Shown here piece after piece: positions 17,020 to 25,191 of a DNA stretch of 64,000 nucleotides (position 1 is the stretch's first letter; every line of letters starts with the position of its first letter). The notes under the pieces are model-generated. The model did not search any database, had not been told where the DNA came from, and worked only from the letters and a program-made list of their open reading frames with translations. The stretch is from Niveispirillum sp048066115 (GTDB lineage Bacteria; Pseudomonadota; Alphaproteobacteria; Azospirillales; Azospirillaceae), in NCBI RefSeq assembly GCF_048066115.1, contig NZ_JBLTYX010000011.1, forward strand, positions 1 to 64,000. Reading direction: 5' to 3'. Position numbers and translations under genes: made by a program.

Positions 17020-19254
17020 ATGGCACGCAAATCGACGCCGCAGGTGCGCATGGACTGCCGGGTACTTGCCGGGGTGAGTGCAGCGGCCATCCTGGCCCCG
17101 ATGCTGGCGGTGGGCAGCGCCCAGGCCGTCAGCTTCAACCGCGGTGAATTGAGCGGCAGCTTCGACACGACCCTGACCATGGGCGCGCTGTTCCGCGTCC
17201 AGGGCCGTGATCCAGACCTGATCGGCGTCGCCAATGGCGGTCGCGCCCATTCCATCAATGGCGACAATGGCAACCTGAACTATGACAAGGGCCTGGTGTC
17301 GCTGGCCGGCCGTGCCACGCACGAGCTGAAGCTGAATTACGGCAATATCGGCGCCTTCGTCCGCGGCACCTATTTCTACGACATGGTGAATGCCAAGAAG
17401 TCGTCGACCAATGGTGCGCGCACCAACCGCTTCGCCTTCAATTCCGACACGGTGGAGCGTATCGGCCGCGACTTCGACCTGCTGGACGCGTTCATCTATG
17501 GCGACTTCGCCGTGGGCGACAGCTCCAACCTGTCGGTCCGCCTGGGCAAGCAGGTGCTGAGCTGGGGTGAAAGCACCTTCATCCAGAACGGCATCAACTC
17601 GATCAACCCGATCGACGTGTCGGCCCTGCGCGTGCCGGGTTCGGAGCTGAAGGAAGGCTTCCTGCCGGTTCCGATCGCCGATATCAGCTTCTCCTTCAAC
17701 GAGAACGTCTCGCTGGAGGCCTTCTACCAGTTCAAGTGGGACAATACGGAGCCGGAGGCTTCGGGTTCCTTCTTCTCCACCAATGACGCGGCCTCGCCCG
17801 GCGGCCGGGAGCTGTTCATCGGCTTCGGCAACTACCTGTTCACCGACAACCCGAACCAGGGTGCGGTGGCCGGCGGCAACGTCTTCCCGGTGGACCGCTA
17901 TCCCAATCCGCTGCTGAACGGCTTCCGCGGCGTGCAGTCGCTGACGCCGTTCGGCACCGTCGTGCCGCGCGCCAAGGATGACACGCCCAGCGACAGCGGC
18001 CAGTACGGCCTGGCGCTGCGCATCTTCTCCGAAGAGCTGAACAATACCGAGTTCGGCCTCTACTACACCAACCTGCATTCGCGCCTGCCGGTGCTGAGCA
18101 GCCAAGTCGGCTCGCTGGCCCAGTTCCAGGCCAGCTCCTCCACCTTCACGCAGGCGTCGAGCTACCGCGCTGAATATCCCGAGGATATCCAGCTGTTCGG
18201 CGCCAGCTTCAACACCACCATTCCCTTCGGCATCTCGCTCCAGGGTGAAGTCAGCTTCCGCAAGGACCAGCCGCTGCAGCTGGATGACGTGGAACTGCTG
18301 CAGGCCACGCTGGCCGCCCCGTCCATCCTGGGCTCCATCGCCCAGGGTCAGGCCGCCGGCGCCACCGCCGGCCGCGCGCAGGGCAGCGCCACCTTCAACA
18401 GCGCCGTCGCCGCCGCCATCGCCAGCAACCCGGCCCTGGCGCCGTTCGCGGGTCGCACCTTCGAACAGATCCAGGCCATCAACCCGACGGTGGCAGGTGC
18501 CATCAGCGCCGGTATCGCCGCCGCCCCCGGTTCGCCGGGCGGCACGCGCCTGGCGTTCGAGAATGCCGGCGCCACCGCCGGTGCCACGGCGGGCGCCAAC
18601 CAGGCGGCCGTGGCCGCCGCCGGCCTGTTCAACACCAACCAGATCGTCCGCAAGATCGGCGTGATCCAGGGCACGACGGCCGCCGCCGTCACCGCCGATC
18701 TGGCCGCCCGTTACTTCGGCAAGCGCATCCAGGGCTGGGAGGAATTCGACGTCACCCAGGCCCAGATGACCGCCACCAAGGCGTTCGAGCGGGCCTTCGG
18801 CGCCGACCAGTGGGTCGTGGTGACCGAAGTGGGCGGCACCTGGATTTCCGACATGCCGGACAAGAGCGTGCTGCGCCTGGAAGGTCCGGGCACGGTCGTG
18901 GGCGGCAACCCGGCCTTCGTGGGCCGCGGCGGCATGGCCGACCTGGCCACCGACGGCTTCGCCGATGCCTTCTCCTGGGGCTATCGCGCGGCCATCCGCT
19001 TCGACTATCTGAACGCTTTCCCGGGCGTGAACCTCTATCCCTCCATCTCCTGGCAGCATGACGTGAACGGCACGACGCCGACGCCGCTGGGCAATTTCGT
19101 GGAGGATCGCAAGGCCATCAGCCTGGGCCTGCGCGCCATCGTGCGTGAGACCATCACGGTCGACCTGTCTTATTCCAACTATTTCGGGGCCGGGAAGTTC
19201 AACCTGATCAACGATCGCGACTTCGTGTCGGCCAGCGTCAAATACTCGTTCTGA
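17020..19254 (+). CDS. DUF1302 family outer-membrane-type protein
   Basis: Exported protein of 744 residues with a signal peptide (hydrophobic VLAGVSAAAILAPMLA, cleavage near AQA). The N-terminal SFNRGELSGSFDTTLTMGALFRV, LRLGKQVLSWGEST-like segment (RLGKQVLSWGES) and INPIDVSALRVPGSELKEG are hallmarks of DUF1302 (PF06980). Amphipathic strands continue to a C-terminal FVSASVKYSF, i.e. the terminal phenylalanine of an outer-membrane barrel. Residues about 430-570 form a striking Ala/Gly/Thr-rich insertion. It is the first gene of a four-gene module with DUF1329, Ycf48-like and RND proteins. Function is not established; by architecture it may be the outer-membrane end of a lipid or hydrophobic-compound path. 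Confidence 0.88.
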   Translation: MARKSTPQVRMDCRVLAGVSAAAILAPMLAVGSAQAVSFNRGELSGSFDTTLTMGALFRVQGRDPDLIGVANGGRAHSINGDNGNLNYDKGLVSLAGRATHELKLNYGNIGAFVRGTYFYDMVNAKKSSTNGARTNRFAFNSDTVERIGRDFDLLDAFIYGDFAVGDSSNLSVRLGKQVLSWGESTFIQNGINSINPIDVSALRVPGSELKEGFLPVPIADISFSFNENVSLEAFYQFKWDNTEPEASGSFFSTNDAASPGGRELFIGFGNYLFTDNPNQGAVAGGNVFPVDRYPNPLLNGFRGVQSLTPFGTVVPRAKDDTPSDSGQYGLALRIFSEELNNTEFGLYYTNLHSRLPVLSSQVGSLAQFQASSSTFTQASSYRAEYPEDIQLFGASFNTTIPFGISLQGEVSFRKDQPLQLDDVELLQATLAAPSILGSIAQGQAAGATAGRAQGSATFNSAVAAAIASNPALAPFAGRTFEQIQAINPTVAGAISAGIAAAPGSPGGTRLAFENAGATAGATAGANQAAVAAAGLFNTNQIVRKIGVIQGTTAAAVTADLAARYFGKRIQGWEEFDVTQAQMTATKAFERAFGADQWVVVTEVGGTWISDMPDKSVLRLEGPGTVVGGNPAFVGRGGMADLATDGFADAFSWGYRAAIRFDYLNAFPGVNLYPSISWQHDVNGTTPTPLGNFVEDRKAISLGLRAIVRETITVDLSYSNYFGAGKFNLINDRDFVSASVKYSF

Positions 19255-19300
19255 CGCCATTCCCGACTGAACAAGAAGCAAGCGATCGAGGAGGAAACGC

Positions 19301-20638
19301 ATGTTCCGTATGAAATCCGCTCTCCTGGGTGGCGTCGTCGCCCTGGCCTTCAGCTTCCCCGCCCTGGCGCAGTCCGCCGCCGACCTGGGCAAGACCCTGA
19401 CCCCGATGGGCGCCGTCAAGGCCGGCAATGCCGATGGTACCATCCCGGAATGGACGGGTGGCATCACCAAGCCGCCCGCCAACTGGCAGCCCGGCACGAT
19501 CGAGGTGGACCCGTTCCCCGAGGACAAGGTCCAGTTCACCATCACCGCCGCCAACATGGCCCAATACGAGGCCAAGCTGCCGGAAGGCCTGAAGGCGCTG
19601 CTGAAGCGCTATCCCGACTACAAGATGAACGTCTACCCGACGCGCCGCAGCGCGTCGTACCCGGACCGCATCTACAAGGAAACCATCGCCAACGGCAGCC
19701 GTGCCAAGCTGGTCGATGGCGGCAATGGTGTGGAAGGGGCGAAGGAGGGCGTGCCCTTCCCGATCCCCAAGGAAGGCGTGGAAGCCGTCTGGAACCATCT
19801 GCTGCGCTATCGCGGCGAGGCCACGGAGCGCAATGTCGGCCAGGTGAACCCGCAGACCGACGGTTCCTACACCCTGATCATGCTGCATGAGCAGGTGAAG
19901 TACCTGTACCAGGCCCCCGGCGGGGCGCCGGCCAACACCTCGCTCTACTTCCTGCAGGAAGTGACCAGCCCGGCCCGCCTGGCGGGTGAAATCCTGCTGG
20001 TGCACGAGACGATCAACCAGGTGAAGGAGCCGCGTTCGGCCTGGACCTACAATCCCGGTCAGCGCCGCGTCCGCCGCGCCCCCAACGTCGCCTATGACAA
20101 TCCGGGCACGGCGTCGGACGGCCTGCGCACCACCGACAATTTCGATGTCTATTCCGGTGCGCCCGACCGTTACGACTGGAAGCTGATTGGCAAGAAGGAA
20201 ATGTACGTCCCGTACAATTCCTACAAGCTGCATTCCAAGGACACCAAGTACGCCGATATCATCAAGCCGGGCCATATCAACCAGGACCTGGCGCGCTATG
20301 AACTGCACCGCGTCTGGGTCGTGGAAGCGACCCTGAAGCAGGGCACCAGCCACATCTATGCCAAGCGCCGCTTCTATATCGACGAGGATAGCTGGCAGAT
20401 TGTGGTCGCCGACCATCTGGACGCCCGTGGCGAGATGTGGCGCGTGGCCGAGAGCCATCCGGTGAACTACTATGCCATGCCGACCTTCTGGTCGACGCTG
20501 GACGCCCTCTACGACCTGCAGTCGGGTCGCTATACGGCCATCGGCCTGGACAACCAGGAAGCGCCGTACAAGTTCGAGGCCAAATACACCGACGCCGACT
20601 TCTCTCCCGACAGCTTGCGCCGCGCCGGCGTGCGCTGA
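19301..20638 (+). CDS. DUF1329 family periplasmic protein (LolA/LolB-like)
   Basis: Secreted protein of 445 residues: signal peptide MFRMKSALLGGVVALAFSF with cleavage after ALA. The family start AADLGKTLTPMGAVKAGNADGTIPEWTGG is typical of DUF1329 (PF07044). Later landmarks are WTYNPGQRRVRRAPNVAYDNPG, YELHRVWVVEATLK and RRFYIDEDSWQIVVADHYD-type sequence (here DHLDARGEMWR). This family is related in fold to outer-membrane lipoprotein carriers, so lipid binding in the periplasm is a reasonable inference. It lies 46 bases after the DUF1302 gene with an identical ribosome binding site, consistent with stoichiometric co-expression. A hairpin with four T residues follows (20655-20687). Confidence 0.9.
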   Translation: MFRMKSALLGGVVALAFSFPALAQSAADLGKTLTPMGAVKAGNADGTIPEWTGGITKPPANWQPGTIEVDPFPEDKVQFTITAANMAQYEAKLPEGLKALLKRYPDYKMNVYPTRRSASYPDRIYKETIANGSRAKLVDGGNGVEGAKEGVPFPIPKEGVEAVWNHLLRYRGEATERNVGQVNPQTDGSYTLIMLHEQVKYLYQAPGGAPANTSLYFLQEVTSPARLAGEILLVHETINQVKEPRSAWTYNPGQRRVRRAPNVAYDNPGTASDGLRTTDNFDVYSGAPDRYDWKLIGKKEMYVPYNSYKLHSKDTKYADIIKPGHINQDLARYELHRVWVVEATLKQGTSHIYAKRRFYIDEDSWQIVVADHLDARGEMWRVAESHPVNYYAMPTFWSTLDALYDLQSGRYTAIGLDNQEAPYKFEAKYTDADFSPDSLRRAGVR

Positions 20639-20654
20639 TCGGCGATGCGGCAAC

Positions 20655-20687
20655 GGGCCGGCCGGTGGCGAACCGGCCGGCCCTTTT
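20655..20687 (+). terminator. Hairpin with short T-run inside the envelope module
   Basis: GGGCCGGCCGGT (20655-20666) and ACCGGCCGGCCC (20672-20683) form a perfect 12-base stem with loop GGCGA, followed by TTTT. It lies between the DUF1329 and Ycf48-like genes. It looks like an intrinsic terminator with a weak tail, which would make the first two genes more abundant than the last two. Confidence 0.7.
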
Positions 20688-20729
20688 CCGTCTCTTGGGC
20701 TGTGTTAACCAAACCTCCCCGGTGATCCG

Positions 20730-21704
20730 ATGTTCCCTTCCTCCTCCGCCCTCCGTCCCCTGGCTACAGGCCTCTGCCTGCTGGCGCTGGGGTCCCTGCC
20801 CGTGGCAGCGCAGGAGGCTGCGGCACCCGCCGTGACCCTGCGTCCGGCGGTGATCGCCCCCCTGGCCAGCCATTCCCTGATGCTGGGCGCCACCCGCGCC
20901 GGCGACCGGCTGGTGGCCGTGGGTGAGCGGGGGCATATCCTGCTGTCCGATGATAACGGCAAATCCTGGCGCCAGGTGCCGGTGCCGGCCAATGTCGCCC
21001 TGACCGGCGTGCATTTCGCCGACGCCAAGCGCGGATGGGCCGTGGGCCATGACGCGGTGATCCTGCATAGCGAGGATGGTGGCGAGAGCTGGAAGATCCA
21101 GCATGCCGACCCGGAACTGGAACAGCCGCTGATGGATGTGCTGTTCAACGCCGATGGCCAGCACGGCATCGCGGTCGGTGCCTATGGCCTGTATCTGGAG
21201 ACCGCCGATGGCGGTGCCACCTGGACCGGCCGGCATATCAGCGAGGATGATTTCCATTTCAACGCGGTGCTGGCGCCCACGCCGGAAACGCGCCTGATCG
21301 TGGGCGAGGCGGGGACCATCCTGTACAGCGCCGATGCCGGCACCACCTGGGCCAAGCTGGAAAGCCCCTATGGCGGGTCGTTCTTCGACGCGCTGGCGCT
21401 GGGGCCGCAAAGCTTCCTGGCCTATGGGCTGCAGGGCAACATCCTGCGCACCGATGATGGCGGCAAGAGCTGGACCGCCATCGACAGTTCCACCAAGGCC
21501 GGCCTGATGGGCGGTGCGGTGCTGGCCAACGGGTCGGTGGTGCTGGTGGGGGCGCAAGGGTCCGTGCTGACCAGCGGCGATGGCGGCCGCACCTTCGCCT
21601 CCACCCGCCGTGCCGACCGCGTGGCGCTGGCCGATGCCATCCAGGCGGCCGACGGCAGCGTCATCCTGCTGGGCGAAAGCGGACCGATCGCCAACCAGCC
21701 CTGA
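20730..21704 (+). CDS. Ycf48/BNR-like beta-propeller exported protein
   Basis: A 324-residue secreted protein with signal peptide (LATGLCLLALGSLPVAAQE). It is built of repeated D-x-G-x-x-W/F units: SDDNGKSWRQV, SEDGGESWKIQ, TADGGATWTG, SADAGTTWAKL, TDDGGKSWTAI and SGDGGRTFAS. These are Asp-box/BNR blades of a Ycf48 (PSII-assembly-like) propeller. Proteins of this type occur outside photosynthetic organisms next to RND permeases. It probably acts as a periplasmic scaffold or partner for the MMPL permease that starts 53 bases downstream. The ligand is unknown. Confidence 0.88.
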   Translation: MFPSSSALRPLATGLCLLALGSLPVAAQEAAAPAVTLRPAVIAPLASHSLMLGATRAGDRLVAVGERGHILLSDDNGKSWRQVPVPANVALTGVHFADAKRGWAVGHDAVILHSEDGGESWKIQHADPELEQPLMDVLFNADGQHGIAVGAYGLYLETADGGATWTGRHISEDDFHFNAVLAPTPETRLIVGEAGTILYSADAGTTWAKLESPYGGSFFDALALGPQSFLAYGLQGNILRTDDGGKSWTAIDSSTKAGLMGGAVLANGSVVLVGAQGSVLTSGDGGRTFASTRRADRVALADAIQAADGSVILLGESGPIANQP

Positions 21705-21757
21705 CGCGAGCTTCTGCCCGCGCAGCCCCGATCCCTTGATATCCAAGGCGAACCGAC

Positions 21758-24130
21758 ATGTCCCAGTCTCCGTCCCTTCCGTCCCGCCTCGAACATTGGA
21801 CCTTCCGCAACCGGGTCCTGATCCTGGTGGTGTTCGCGATCCTGACCGCCCTCATGGGCTGGCAGGGGTCGAAGCTGCGCGTCGTTGCCGGGTTCGAGAA
21901 GACCCTGCCGCTTGAACATCCCTATATGCAGACCTTCACCAAGCATATGAAGGAATTCGGCGGGGCGAACCGCGTGCTGGTGGCATTGTCGGTGAAGGAA
22001 GGCGACATCTACACGCCGGAATTCATGACCCGGCTGAAGCAAGTGACGGATGAGGTGTTCTTCGTCCCCGGCGTCGACCGCGCCAGCGTCACCAGCATCT
22101 TCACGCCCAATGTGCGCTTCATCGACATCGTCGAGGACGGGTTCGCCGGCGGCAACGTCATCCCGGCGGAATTCCAGCCCAATGAGCAATGGCTGCCCAT
22201 CGTCCGTGAGAATGTCCTGAAATCCGGCCAGGTGGGACGCCTGGTGGCGGAGGATTTCACGGCAGCATTGGTTAGCGTGCAGCTGGTGGAGAAGGACCCG
22301 CGCACGGGCCAGAAGCTGGACTACATGGCGGTGGCCCAGCAGCTGGAGGCCATCCGCACCAAGTTCGAGGATGACAAGATCCAGGTGCATGTCATCGGCT
22401 TCGCCAAGGCCATGGGTGACATCGCCGATGGGGCCAAGAGCGTGGTGTTGTTCTTCGCCATCGCCTTCGTCATCACCGCTGTGCTGGTCTATGGTTACGG
22501 CAAAAGCTGGCTGATGACCTTCACGATGCTGGGCATCTCGCTCTGCACCGTGGTCTGGCAATTCGGCCTGCTGGTGCTGCTGGGCTACGGCATCGATCCC
22601 TTGTCGATCCTGGTGCCATTCCTGGTCTTCGCCATCGCCATTTCGCACGGTGTGCAGAATGTCGGCACGATGACGCAGGAGATCGGCAAGGGGGCGGATG
22701 CCTTCACCGCGGCGCGCATCAGCTTCGAACGGTTGCTGATCCCCGGCGCCTCGGCCCTGGGTGCCGACGCCTTGGCCTTCGTCACCATCGCCATCATCCA
22801 GATCCAGATGATCCAGGAACTGGCGGTGTCGGCGTCCATCGGCATGCTGATCATCATCATCACCCATCTGTGGGTGCTGCCGGTGGCCCTGTCCTTCCTG
22901 CCGCTGGGCGACAAGTACCGGGCCCGCGTGTCGGGGCAGGTGGACCGGTTCGACCGGGTCTGGGGCTGGCTGGCCGTCTTCGCCCGGCCCAAGGGTGCCA
23001 TCATCATGGTGCTGATCGGCCTGGGCGTGTTCGGCATTTCAGCCTGGGAACAGCGCCACATGACCGTGGGCGATACCGAAGCCGGCGTGCCCGAATTGTG
23101 GCCCGACAGCCGCTATAACCGCGATGCCCAGCTGATCGTCGACCGCTTCGCCATCGGCGTGGATATCATCCAGGTCATCGTGGAAACCAAGGCCGATGGC
23201 TGTATCGACTATAATGTCATCAAGCAGGTGGATGATTTCACCTGGGCCATTTCCAATGTCGATGGCGTGCAATCCACCATGTCCATGGCCACGGCCATGC
23301 GCACGGTCAATGCCGGCTGGAACGAGGGCAACCTGAACTGGCGCGTGCTGCCGCGCAATTCCCAGGTCCTGGTCCGCACCGTGACCCCGATCGAAACCTC
23401 CACCGGCCTGCTGAATTCCAACTGCTCGGTCATGCCGGTGATGATCTTCACCAAGGATCACAAGGCGGAGACGATCCAGCGCATCGTGGACGCGGTGGAA
23501 GGCTATAAGAAGGACAATCCGTCCGATACGGTCAGCTTCAACCTGGCCACGGGCAATGTCGGCGTGATGGCCGCCACCAACCAGGCGGTGACGACGGCGG
23601 AAAAGCCCATGCTGCTGCTGGTCTATGCCGCTGTCATCCTGTTCTGCCTGGTCACCTTCCGCTCCATCGTCGGCTCGCTGGCCACGGTGCTGCCGCTGAT
23701 CGTGGTGTCGATCCTGTGCAACGCGCTGATGACCTGGCTGGGCATCGGGCTGAAGATCTCCACCCTGCCGGCAGCGGCCCTGGGCGTGGGCATCGGCGTG
23801 GATTACGGCCTCTACATCTTCAACCGGCTGCAATCCTACCTGAAGCACGGCCTGAACTTCGCGGAGGCCTATTACCGCACGCTCCAGGAAACCGGCAGCT
23901 CCGTGCTGTTCACCGGCCTGACGCTGGCGGTGGCCACGGCGACCTGGATCTTCTCCGACCTGAAGTTCCAGGCCGACATGGGCGTGCTGCTGACCTTCAT
24001 CTTCCTGGCCAACATGATCGGCGCCATCGTCCTGCTGCCGGCCGTGGCGGCGCTGCTCTACAAGCTGTTCCCCAAGCTGTACGAGGCGGAAGTGCGCCGC
24101 GCGTCGCAGCGGACCTTCGCGGTGCATTGA
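21758..24130 (+). CDS. RND superfamily (MMPL-type) inner-membrane transporter
   Basis: A 790-residue permease with the duplicated RND layout: one helix (VLILVVFAILTALMGW), a large periplasmic loop, five helices, then again one helix (GAIIMVLIGLGVFGISAW), a loop and five helices. It belongs with MMPL/HpnN-like lipid exporters rather than with drug pumps of about 1040 residues. The second half keeps GVGIGVDYGLYIFNR with Asp682-Tyr683, the proton-relay pair of MMPL proteins. The equivalent first-half helix reads FAIAISHGVQN (Ser296-His297). Known members export lipids, hopanoids or other hydrophobic cargo. It is the last gene of the module; a hairpin follows at 24140-24169. Confidence 0.92.
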   Translation: MSQSPSLPSRLEHWTFRNRVLILVVFAILTALMGWQGSKLRVVAGFEKTLPLEHPYMQTFTKHMKEFGGANRVLVALSVKEGDIYTPEFMTRLKQVTDEVFFVPGVDRASVTSIFTPNVRFIDIVEDGFAGGNVIPAEFQPNEQWLPIVRENVLKSGQVGRLVAEDFTAALVSVQLVEKDPRTGQKLDYMAVAQQLEAIRTKFEDDKIQVHVIGFAKAMGDIADGAKSVVLFFAIAFVITAVLVYGYGKSWLMTFTMLGISLCTVVWQFGLLVLLGYGIDPLSILVPFLVFAIAISHGVQNVGTMTQEIGKGADAFTAARISFERLLIPGASALGADALAFVTIAIIQIQMIQELAVSASIGMLIIIITHLWVLPVALSFLPLGDKYRARVSGQVDRFDRVWGWLAVFARPKGAIIMVLIGLGVFGISAWEQRHMTVGDTEAGVPELWPDSRYNRDAQLIVDRFAIGVDIIQVIVETKADGCIDYNVIKQVDDFTWAISNVDGVQSTMSMATAMRTVNAGWNEGNLNWRVLPRNSQVLVRTVTPIETSTGLLNSNCSVMPVMIFTKDHKAETIQRIVDAVEGYKKDNPSDTVSFNLATGNVGVMAATNQAVTTAEKPMLLLVYAAVILFCLVTFRSIVGSLATVLPLIVVSILCNALMTWLGIGLKISTLPAAALGVGIGVDYGLYIFNRLQSYLKHGLNFAEAYYRTLQETGSSVLFTGLTLAVATATWIFSDLKFQADMGVLLTFIFLANMIGAIVLLPAVAALLYKLFPKLYEAEVRRASQRTFAVH

Positions 24131-24139
24131 TCCATAACC

Positions 24140-24169
24140 CGATCCGGTGGCGGGGGCGCCACCGGATCG
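24140..24169 (+). terminator. Hairpin after the RND permease gene
   Basis: CGATCCGGTGGCG (24140-24152) pairs perfectly with CGCCACCGGATCG (24157-24169) around GGGG. It lies 10 bases after the RND stop codon. There is no T-run, so termination may be partial and read-through into the glycosyltransferase-like pair is possible. Confidence 0.55.
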
Positions 24170-24273
24170 GATGTTCCAGGGGCGCCATTCCAACCTTGAC
24201 GCCGGCCGGGTGATATTGCGACTTCTTGGCCGTCACCCGCCCCTTCGAATGACAAGCGCAGAAGTCCTGGCCC

Positions 24274-25191
24274 ATGTCCGATACTCAAGCAGGGGCTCCG
24301 CCGGCTCCCCGCACGCCCCGCCTGCTGGTGACCATCCCGCATTATTACAGGCAGGGCAGCAACAGCCGCTACGGATCGGGCCGCGACAAGGCGGAGGCGC
24401 GCATTCACGGATTGCGGCGCTGCATCACCGCGCTGCACCAGTCGCTGGGAAGCCGCCACGCCATCATCCAGATCAGCACGGAGACGGCCCATCCCATCAT
24501 CCCCCAGCAGGGGGTGGAGATCGATATCGTCATCTGCACCGCGGGTGAGGATCATCTGATCGGCGAATTGGCGCTGGGCGACGACCTGTTCACACATGAA
24601 CCGACGGATATTCCAGACCCGATGTTTCTGGGCTTCGAATGTCATCGGGTGCTCAAGGAACGGTTCGGTGCCTATGACTGGTACGCCTTCATGGAAGATG
24701 ACCTGGTCATTTCCGACCCCTGGTTCCTGGTCAAATGCGCCTGGTTCCAGAAATATTGCGGCCCGATGAAGGTGTTGCAGCCCAATCGCTTCGAAGTCGC
24801 CGGCGGGCCGCCGCAGAAGGTCTATATCGACGGCGACCTGAAGGAGGGCATGGTCAGGCAGATACTGCCCAACGGGCCGGAGGCCGAACTGAAGGGCCAT
24901 TTCCTGGACCTGGAAATCCGCATGGTCCGCGCCCTCAATCCGCATTCGGGCATGTTCATGCTATCGTCCGTGCAGATGCAGCATTGGCTGCAGCAGCCCC
25001 GTTTCCTGAACCGCGATTCCAGTTTCCTGGGGCCTTTGGAAAGTGCCGCCACCTGCGGCATCCTGCGCACCTTTCAGGTCTTCAAGCCGCATGTCGGCAA
25101 TGCCGCCTTCCTTGAGGTCCAGCATTATGGCCACGCCTTCATGCGCCATATCGGCGGGAAATTCCCCTGGCGCGACGATCCGGTGATATGA
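24274..25191 (+). CDS. Glycosyltransferase-like protein, paralogue 1 of a tandem pair
   Basis: I do not recognise a named family. The 305-residue protein has no signal peptide or membrane segment. It begins with a beta-strand (PRLLVTIPHYY), then GSNSRYGSGRDKA and ALHQSLGSR. Next come DIVICTAG and a striking YDWYAFMEDDLVISDPWFL, where EDD sits like the metal-binding acidic motif of GT-A glycosyltransferases. LQPNRFEVAGGPPQKVYIDGD, LNPHSGMFML and LGPLESAAT follow. More than half of the residues match the next gene by eye, so they are a tandem duplication. The two overlap by four bases (ATGA). A sugar- or lipid-modifying transferase is the best guess; alternatives cannot be excluded. Confidence 0.6.
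   Translation: MSDTQAGAPPAPRTPRLLVTIPHYYRQGSNSRYGSGRDKAEARIHGLRRCITALHQSLGSRHAIIQISTETAHPIIPQQGVEIDIVICTAGEDHLIGELALGDDLFTHEPTDIPDPMFLGFECHRVLKERFGAYDWYAFMEDDLVISDPWFLVKCAWFQKYCGPMKVLQPNRFEVAGGPPQKVYIDGDLKEGMVRQILPNGPEAELKGHFLDLEIRMVRALNPHSGMFMLSSVQMQHWLQQPRFLNRDSSFLGPLESAATCGILRTFQVFKPHVGNAAFLEVQHYGHAFMRHIGGKFPWRDDPVI

Noticed and set aside
16858..19575. A 905-codon open frame antisense to the DUF1302 gene
   Set aside because: The product is low-complexity and motif-free, and it extends across two real genes and an intergenic region.
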